A DNA stretch of 64,000 nucleotides, taken from positions 138,851,009 to 138,915,008 of the forward strand of contig NC_134834.1 of assembly GCF_004210375.1 (NCBI RefSeq). Reading direction: 5' to 3'. The DNA comes from Tachypleus tridentatus. Taxonomy: Eukaryota; Arthropoda; Merostomata; Xiphosura; Limulidae. Of the stretch, positions 56,245 to 64,000 are shown piece by piece. Within the stretch, counting starts at the first letter, position 1; each line of letters starts with the position of its first letter. The notes under the pieces were generated by a model. That model saw nothing but the letters and a program-made list of their open reading frames with translations, did no database searches and was not told where the DNA came from. The position numbers and the translations under genes were made by a program.

Positions 56245-56665
56245 ACTCGCTCTCCAGTGGCATGTCTGCGAACTTCCAATGCTAGAATGTTTGTTTGTTT
56301 GTTCTTGAATTTCGCACACAGCTATTCGAGAACTATCTGTGCTAGCCGTCCCTAATTTAGCAGTGTAAGACTAGAGGGAAGGCAGCTAGTCATCACCACC
56401 CACCGCCAACTTTTGAGCTACTCTTTTACCAACGAATAGTGGGATTGACCGTCACATTATAACGCCCCCACAGCTGAAAGGGCAAGCATGTTTGGCGCGA
56501 CGGGGATGCGAACCCGCGACCCTCAGATTATGAGTCGCACACCTTAACACGCTTGGCCATGCCGGGCCAGCAATGCTAGAAAGCGGGTTTTGATATCGGT
56601 GGTGAATAGAACACTGTTAGCCCATTATGAAGCTTTATGCTTAACTTTAAGCAAATAAGCCTTAA
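56245..56665 (+). mobile_element. SINE-B, split by a SINE-A
   Basis: The head part CTCCAGTGGCATGTCTGCGA with ACTTCCAATGCTAGAA lies at 56249-56287. The rest (AGCGGGTTTTGATATCGGTG, TAGCCCATTATGAAGCTTTA) resumes after 56570. The interruption falls between the A- and B-box regions. Confidence 0.88.
56288..56570 (-). mobile_element. SINE-A nested in SINE-B, young
   Basis: Near-consensus reverse SINE-A with TGTTTGTTTGTTTGTTC tail and GGCCATGCCGGGCC head. Perfect 11-bp target-site duplication CAATGCTAGAA (56277-56287 and 56571-56581) made from SINE-B sequence, which proves the order SINE-B first, SINE-A second. Confidence 0.95.
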
Positions 56666-57127
56666 AATCTATATCAAAACGTTCATATTTTGGCTCTTAT
56701 ATATAATGTTTTTTTTAAAGAACCGATGTTCTTTGTTTGTACGACAATTTTATACGATATAGCAAAAAACAATTTGAAAGACTTTAAGCAACATGACTTT
56801 CTTACACGCTCTTAGTTTTGAGACTTACCCTGAATGTGCTACAGTTGCATCAACTTCAATTTCATTCCAGATATTTTATTTCGTTCTAGAAACACTTAAC
56901 AAAAAAGTTGTAAAAATGCAACTCCAACTCTAAGTAATAGGCGTTGAATATTTTGCTTTAGAAATATTGTTGAAAGATGAGTTGCAATTTTCAAGACAAG
57001 TGCAATGAGGACTGGCTAAGCTGCAATAAGAATTTTTAAAGAATTAGCACAGGATCAGGTTTAAAATTACAATTTGTGTATCAAAATAAGTGATAAACTT
57101 TTTACCTGTAATTTTTTCCTAAGTGTT
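56666..57127. other. No feature recognised
   Basis: AT-rich spacer. Confidence 0.45.
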
Positions 57128-57306
57128 TCTGGTTTGTTTGTTTTGGAATTTCGCACAAAGCTACTCGAGGGCTATCTGTGCTAGCCGTCCCTAATTTATC
57201 AGTGTAAGATTAGAGGAAAGACAGCTAATCATCACCACCCACCGCCAACTCTTGGGCTACTCTTTTACCAACGAATAGTGGTATTGACCATCACATTATA
57301 ACGCTG
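57128..57306 (-). mobile_element. SINE-A, tRNA head missing
   Basis: Reverse SINE-A from the TTTGTTTGTTTTGGAATTTCG tail to CATCACATTATAACGC, then unrelated sequence (TGTGGTGCCCCC). The 5' truncation is at the end of the conserved body, so the tRNA promoter is absent. Confidence 0.85.
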
Positions 57307-57556
57307 TGGTGCCCCCTTGCTACACGTTTAGCACCTATATATTCGTTCAAAGTGAAATCCCGATCACTTAATGGATTTATTTGGAACAGAAGTGACCTTA
57401 TCCACAAAGAGAATCCTCATAACATGTTTTGTCTATGTGGATTGTTTTAATTATTCAGTCATAAAGTGTTTAGGAAATTAAGTACACTTTTTTAGATTTA
57501 TTCATTGAATTATAGTGAGATTATTTTATCTTTCTCTATCATTGCTCTAAGCGATT

Positions 57557-57630
57557 GTGTGCTTGCGTTTTATTTACAGCAAAGCCACATTGAGCTATCC
57601 GCTGAATCCACCGAGGGGAAGCTCTAAGTG
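57557..57630 (-). mobile_element. SINE-C fragment
   Basis: TTGTGTGCTTGCGTTTTATT, AGCAAAGCCACATTGAGCTA and CCGCTGAATCCACCGAGGGG are the tail half of a reverse SINE-C; the tRNA head is missing. Confidence 0.8.
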
Positions 57631-57939
57631 AACTCGAATACAAGTTATAGAAGTCTTATTTTGTTACATTGTTATCAACTTCGTTTTATGATTATTATAT
57701 GATGTTTCCGATATCAATCTTTAGGTGTTTCTTCACAGATAGTTTTCTTTTTCATTTGATCTGTATTTGCTGGTCGCACTTATTTTGGTCTATTTATATC
57801 CTCATATCTATGTCTATTTCATTTTGTGAGATTCTGGTGCGGTATAGTGGTTATTGCCTAAATTGTGAAATAGAGGGTTTAAAATTCACATTTTCTATTC
57901 GTAAAATCGTGTTCGCACTTTAAGGTCATGGATATATTT

Positions 57940-58062
57940 TAAAAATGACCGTCAAATCCTACTGTTCAGTAGGACAAGAGCAGCGCAAGAGTTGGGGGTG
58001 GGTGCTGTTCACTAGCCGTTTTTACTTTATCATTTTAAAGATAGGGCCAGCTATCTACGAAA
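57940..58062 (+). mobile_element. SINE-A body fragment
   Basis: ATGACCGTCAAATCCTACTG, CAAGAGTTGGGGGTGGGTG, TCACTAGCCGTTTTTAC and GGGCCAGCTATC match the central body. Head and tail are absent. It starts at nearly the same body position at which the copy at 57128 stops, in opposite orientation. Confidence 0.7.
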
Positions 58063-60586
58063 AATCTAAAACAAGCAGTCTTTTTATTCCTTATTTTCAT
58101 TACTGTTTTTAGACTACTTGTCGAAATATTACATTATTATTGATCTTGTCCAGAAATTACTTTATCTTCTTTTTTTAAACTTTTTTGTTTGTCTAAGAAT
58201 TATTGACCTTTTGGGGTTTTTATCTAACAATTAAAGCATCTTTTGCTGTATATTGTTATAGACCTTTTCTGAATTATTATACTTTTGAAATTTGTTGAAC
58301 AAATTTGGTTTTAAGAGCATCCACATTTTTTTTTGTCATTACTAAAATTGTTAGAGAATTAATTTAAATTTGAAACTTATTGGCTAGTATTTATAGAGCT
58401 CACAGCTAATCTTTATTTTTATGTAGTTGGCTTTTAATGTTGCAATGAATTATTCGTTAAGAAAACGCTATATTGCAAACAGTTTATTTTTTACATTCTA
58501 ATACTCTACAATTTCTTGAAAAGTACTTTTCAATAAAAGTTGCTTTTTTTATATTTTATTGGTTGCAAGCACTATTAACGTTAAATATTTATGTGGACGT
58601 GTAATAATGTTTCCAATTCACTTAATTTCAGTCAAGTTATAATCTTAGTATCAAGCGTTTTAAGAAAAACTAAACGCGTGAGAGAAAATCAAGATAGAAA
58701 GAGGGGTAAATGATTTAATTTTAGTTTTTGTTACTGTCACTTAAACTCGTGAAACCATTCATATCCACTTAATGTACATATTCCATTCTATGACCTTAAA
58801 TAAACTTAGTTTCTATTCAGTAATAATAACAGAAATAGTACGTTGATCCTTCTAACTTTGCACAAATTTACTGATTCTTTATGCGTATACATTTATACAT
58901 TTCGTTAAATTACATAAGAATAAATTTGTCTTTTAAATATTATATGAACTATATACGAACTAACTCCTGGAAAGCTATTTACCTTTCACACACACACACA
59001 CAAACAAATAATAATAAAAAAAAGAATAATCAATTCTCGATGTGAGTGTGCAAGAAGTGTGTAAAAAACAACTTGGGACAAGACCAACATCACTTTGCCA
59101 GACGGGCTCTCTTTTATAAGCTAGTTAGGATTGAGGATCTGTGTTCGTCTCCTGTTTCTTTAAGCCAGTTAGTTCAATTGAATTTACTCGCATGTCTAAA
59201 TGGGTCCTGCAAAATACGCTACTCAGATAGACTACAGAAGATAAGTAGCATTATAGTGCTTTAGGCTACTTTATGAAAGAAACTGTATAGGTGCTCCTAT
59301 ATTGTATGTACACATGAATTTAATCTGTTATCACAATATACCATTTAACTTCCAACTGTGATGAAGATGACGTCAGAAGTACCACATCTGGATTTCTGGC
59401 GTTTAGTGAGGAACATTATAAACTCTCGCAAGAGCGATGCCATAATCTCGTCAAGTTTTTTGCCATTACGACATTTTCAACATCGTAATCCACTTTTTAC
59501 TCTTTCAAACAATCTTGAGTGATTAGAAAAAGTGGGAAAATTATTGTAGGCTGAGACTGGAAGATTTGTAATATGTGAATACAGTTAATGACAGCTTAAA
59601 AAACAGAAACATTTCGTGTGACATATTACATTCTAAAAGTGTTATGTAAATATTGTGATACGCATAAAAATTAGGAGAAAACTCGTGATTACCATAATTC
59701 TAATCGATGTCATAACACACACTGATATGTTTATTATTAGAGAATAAAGGTAAATGTTGTAATAAATCAAATACAGTAAAACAGCAACCTTTGTACAAAG
59801 ACTAGTTAGTCACACGGTAAGTACGCATTTTCTTTGATGCTCATGTGCGTGTATATTTGTACAAAACGATAAATTCTAAATGTATGACAGTTCTAAACGT
59901 GTTTCCATAACAAATCATTGGTTATAAAAGTTTCATAGTTGTACAAATCTATGTAACAATGAATTTAAGAAAGCTGTTTAATGGTTATTTCAGAGTATTT
60001 TCATGATCATAAATTTAACAAAGTTTTGCAAGAATGAATTCGATAAGTTTATATTATGAAAATGTACACAGTTTCTGAAATAATGATTATAGCACGACGA
60101 CGAATTTAACAAAGGACTAAAATAATGAATTTGTGAAATATAGGTGCTAATGATCATGAATAATTAGCTTAAGACACCTATTTAATGACAAAGTTGATAT
60201 AATTTGTAATAATGACTGTTAATGGATCACTGTTGTATACCTTAAATAAAATAAATTATTAGTTCAAGTATGCATCCTCAACACATTCACAGTGGAAAAA
60301 ATATGAACAACAATGAAATTTTTGAAGGGTTAATTAAACAAAAACACTTTTATTATTAATTTTATATCCTTATATGTTATATATACTCGCAAAGTTCGTT
60401 CAGTTTATCTATTAATTTGTATAATCTGAATAAGGGAAGTTATACTATGTTACGTTAATGAAATCTGAACCTAAAAGTAGACAATTTATTCAAAGCCCAT
60501 GAATAACATTGATCGTGGTCTAATAGAAAGTTCGTAACGTGTTTTCACTGACTTATGTTTTCTTAGTGTATAAAAACTCTATAGGT
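58063..60586. other. AT-rich stretch, short (CA)n at 58988
   Basis: A (CA) run of about 8 units lies at 58988-59004. The 59046-59264 frame (+) has no recognisable domain. Nothing else seen. Confidence 0.5.
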
Positions 60587-60598
60587 ATTTATATTCTG

Positions 60599-60718
60599 GT
60601 TTGGTTTGGTTTGAATTTTGCGCAAAGCTGCACGAAGGCTTTCTGCGCTAGCCGTCCCTAATTTAGCAGTGTAAGACTAGAGGGAAGGCAGCTAGTCATC
60701 ACCACCCACCGCCGGGCC
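60599..60718 (-). mobile_element. SINE-A with a large internal deletion
   Basis: The tail GGTTTGGTTTGGTTTGAATT and body to CCACCCACCGCC are joined directly to GGGCC, the extreme end of the head. About 160 bp including both promoter boxes are lost at a GCC junction. Target-site duplication ATTTATATTCTG (60587-60598) versus ATTCACATTCTG (60719-60730), two mismatches, spans the deleted form. Confidence 0.88.
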
Positions 60719-60730
60719 ATTCACATTCTG

Positions 60731-61102
60731 TAAATATTTCTGTTATTTTCGCGAATACTTTTTTAATTCTTCCTCGTATATGTGTGTTTAATTTTGTACT
60801 CGTAGATTTTGTGATAATTTTATTGCATAGATGATAATACAATCTCAATTTTGATATTTCTTTAATTATGTCAAAAATTGGATACACTTTCATTGGATTA
60901 TTTCGTGTGTTGGCTTATACTATAAATTATTCAATTTTCCTTACTAGTATTTTTCTCATTATTGTTAATAATATTGTTTTTACTTTATAATTATATTACC
61001 TATTTGTGTAATTATATACTTTGTACGTTTCAAAATATCTTTAATTTATTGCTTCAACGTTACATTTGAAAGCTTTAAACATAAACAATCGACTTTCATT
61101 AC
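60731..61102. other. No feature recognised
   Basis: AT-rich spacer. Confidence 0.45.
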
Positions 61103-61165
61103 CAGTGGTGGGCAGAGCACAGATAGCCCATTGTAAAGCTTTGGCTTAACAATAAACGAGCAGAC
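61103..61165 (+). mobile_element. SINE-B 3' part
   Basis: CAGTGGTGGGCAGAGCACAG, ATAGCCCATTGTAAAGCTTT and GGCTTAACAATAAACGAGC. The tRNA-like half is missing. Confidence 0.8.
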
Positions 61166-63360
61166 ATAATCGAATTCAACTGGTGTGCACAAACTATCCT
61201 GTAAGCTTGTTTTCATTCCGTATGACTATTGCAGTACAGACTAAATTTCTTAGTTAGTAACAGGTATAATCCGCCCAAATTCTTTTTAACTCTTTATCGA
61301 ATATCATCACGACTTTCTCATTATATATCCATTCATTATTTATTAAGATTTGTCTATTATTTTTTCGCCGGTTCCAAAAGAGGAACTTTATTTTACTTTT
61401 ATTTATTTACAATATAATTTTTAATCTATAAAAGGAATTTATTCCTTTTTTCATTTTTCTTTATTGTTGTAACCTCTAATTTCTTGTATCTTTTACAATT
61501 TTTACTTTTAGAAGTTAGTTTGTAATCATTTTTGTTTATTTTTTCTCAGTTTGCAGTTAATTTCTCCTTCAGTCGTTCATGGAACATTTAGTTTGATGAC
61601 AACGTGAAAATACTGTCGGTTTTACCAGAAAGGAAGATGAAACCGACCATCAATAGTCATTACACAACGAAACACCAACTGAAACGTTTAATGAACTCAT
61701 CACATAGAATTTTCTGCATCGCTTCGGTTTAATTTTTTTCTATAAAATAACAACAATAATAATAAAAATTCCACCTTCCTCCCTTAATTCATAAAAACAC
61801 TTGTATATTGCTGGCAACCGTAGCTAATAAATCAGGTTTAGCAGTTTTGACATCTATATACTCTAGAACCTTGCTCTTAAATTCATATCAATATATCATT
61901 GGAATCTTGAAAATTTAATAAATACATCAGTGTAACGAGAAAACCAGAATCCAAGGATTTATTTGTTTTTAAATAAATACATGATTGATTAGCTTGTATA
62001 CATATTAGTTTTTGAGTAGACTAATTATATGTGTAAAGGCGTTTCGGTTGTCAATTTATATATATTGTACATTTACGTTTTTACAATGCCGTAGTGAACA
62101 TTTTGACTAGACGCTAAAGGACATTACTGTAAGGATGATACATTTTTTTTTTAATATAAGTATAGAGTCGAGAACATTTTCTCCTCGAGCAAAAACTCCA
62201 CATTTAAAAAAGGCTCACTGATCTCAAGGAAAAGCCAGAAAGCGAACTGATAAAACTAGATATTTGTACCTGGACAATTTTAATGCATATTTGTATTTTA
62301 TATAATGTTCTGAAAGATTATATGTTCATATATATACATTAACGGAAAAGACAAGTTGGTCTATACAAGAAAGTCAACGTCTAATGTACGTACAATGTAC
62401 ATTAATACGTTTTAAATATATCTGTTTGCATACTTTGCGAAAAAATGTGATTTATTAAGTAACCTTTGGTCAGATTACATAAAGAAAATACTGCTGAATG
62501 GAGGTATACTAACTTTTGAACGAATTTTCTGGATTTTTAAACTTGATATTTAGATGAAAAACACTAAAAGTGTGCACAAGTGTAGGCAATTATGGAGCAG
62601 AATTGTATTTTGTGTGTGTTTATGTGTTTTCAGTAAATTATAACAATGTGTATGTGTCATATCTCTACCTTGCATCATTGTGCTAATATAGTTATAGGCC
62701 TGAAAGCTTGTAGTCGTCTTTATTGCTCTCGTGAAATTGCTTGCGGTTAGGATTAGATGTATGAAAAAGCTTAGGTAATATTGTTAAGATCTGTTCTTTT
62801 ATTTGTAAACATTCTTTCCTATGCTATTCATAGAACGTGCACAAGAATCCTATAAAGTAACTAGAATTATTATGTTCTAATGACTGCTAAGAGATGGCGT
62901 AGCATGCATCAGTGGTTAAAATAAAAAGGGTTTTACGGTTTGTATTGACAATTTTTCATGAAATTTTATTAAACGTAGTTTGAACAAAATGAACCGATTA
63001 TTCATGTTTAATAAAGGGTTGGTGGATTTATTTTTTCTAAGTATAAAAGCTAATGCTACAAAAGCCCTAAAATGTTTAAAATAGTAACACATGAAACTTT
63101 CTACAATATTCAATTTAATGTAACAAAGTTGTTTAAACAAATCATTCTACCAGTCTGTGATGCTTCTAGCCTTTAATAAATTACTGACCTTTCTTTCAAT
63201 ATTTTGTGGAAACCATGCTATTATACAGATATAAAATAAACAAGTTGAAAGAACTATGAATCTTCAATTTTTCTTATTCTTAATAGAATAAATAAAAGTA
63301 TTTATTGTAAATATCTTTGATGTTGACTTTTAAGGATCAAAATGATGACTATATGTTCAG
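61166..63360. other. AT-rich stretch, no gene seen
   Basis: Short open frames (61229-61417 plus, 62916-63140 minus) look like chance. No repeat family was recognised. Confidence 0.5.
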
Positions 63361-63476
63361 AATTGATGTCTATACATTGCTTGCAGTAGACTTTTACTTC
63401 ATTTCAAACATTTCAGTGAATTGATGTCTATACATTGCTTGCAGTAGACTTTTACTTCATTTCAAACATTTCAGTT
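63361..63476. repeat. Perfect 58-bp tandem duplication
   Basis: AATTGATGTCTATACATTGC with TTGCAGTAGACTTTTACTTC and ATTTCAAACATTTCAGTG occurs at 63361 and again at 63419. I see no difference between the copies until the end of the second (CAGTTT), so the duplication is recent or an assembly artefact. Confidence 0.93.
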
Positions 63477-64000
63477 TATTTCGTATTAAAATTAGTGTTT
63501 ATTAGGGTAAAACAAAAACTTACTTGTTTTTTCTCTTAATATAGTAGAACAATGGGCCTGATAATAAATTTTGAAAGATAGCGCTCCTTAACATTTACCA
63601 TTTACATTGAACTGCTTGAACCCTTCCTTTTTTTCAAAGTAACTCATCAGAAAAACTTGTTCGTACTCAAAACACTTTTAAGTGCTTTTAATTAAGCATT
63701 AACGCCAAACTTTATTATATTGTACACCTGTTCAATAACAATGTTTATTTTTAAGGTTAGTTTGACAGCAGATTTTATGCCAAGATTTAGAATAACAACT
63801 CTCATTCTCACGTCTTTAGTTTAGAGTGAATTTCAAGTTTCTTCTGGATGACTAAAATAATGGTTAATTCTGGAATACAGGCACCAAACATTTTGATAAA
63901 GTGTGATGGGAATAAAAGTCGTAATGTTTGGTGATACATACATATTATTTTTTAACTTATCTCGATTCACTTTTGCTTGCTTTTATAAAACATTCATTTC
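63477..64000. other. No feature recognised
   Basis: AT-rich end of window without recognised features. Confidence 0.45.

Overview
This looks like AT-rich non-coding DNA from an animal, most probably a horseshoe crab (Xiphosura). The evidence is the abundance of one tRNA-derived SINE (called SINE-A here). It has a head resembling GGCCCGGCATGGCC, an A/B-box tRNA region, a conserved body of about 150 bp and a (CAAA)n tail. Two smaller tRNA-like SINEs (B and C) accompany it. I associate this trio with horseshoe crab genomes from memory, so the organism call is moderate. Introns, splice-like sites, many decayed transposons and the absence of operons or Shine-Dalgarno sites exclude a prokaryote.

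No protein-coding host gene can be named. The best host-gene candidate is a pair of GC-richer, stop-free, phase-compatible exon-like blocks at 19828-19967 and 20166-20330 (+), with good splice signals. A weaker exon-like block lies at 4933-5009 (+). The rest is intergenic or intronic DNA built from mobile elements.

Layout. 0-10 kb: SINE-A/B/C copies, including a SINE inside a SINE (1.6-2.1 kb), a 0.9-kb foldback-like MITE inserted at the end of a SINE-A (2.67-3.57 kb), an unnamed repeat family present in two copies (6.05-6.9 and 8.2-8.5 kb), and a young 3 x 134 bp tandem array (7.0-7.4 kb). 10-20 kb: SINEs, a dead Hsmar1-like mariner (13.46-14.41 kb), and a 125-bp Tc1-like terminal repeat at 17.28 kb that recurs inverted at 45.6 kb. 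20-31 kb: mostly featureless AT-rich DNA. 31.6-39.7 kb: the most complex block. A minus-strand Ty3/gypsy-type fossil (gag-like and pre-RT at 37.5-39.7 kb, RNase H end and integrase at 31.6-33.2 kb) appears split by plus-strand insertions: a CR1/Rex-like LINE (33.17-34.26 kb) and a Penelope-like element (34.56-36.93 kb). The Penelope element is flanked by inverted repeats and itself hit by two SINEs. 42.3-43.9 kb: a structurally complete Tc1-like transposon with TA flanks and about 200-bp inverted repeats of IR/DR type, but a frameshifted transposase. 44.0-45.6 kb: a mosaic jockey-like LINE with ORF1 pieces interleaved among ORF2 pieces. 46-64 kb: scattered SINEs (one nested, one internally deleted), small tandem duplications and microsatellites.

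The elements do not work together as a pathway. Target-site duplications and nesting give a relative order of insertion. I see no CRISPR array, rRNA, intact tRNA gene or obvious novel operon-like system.
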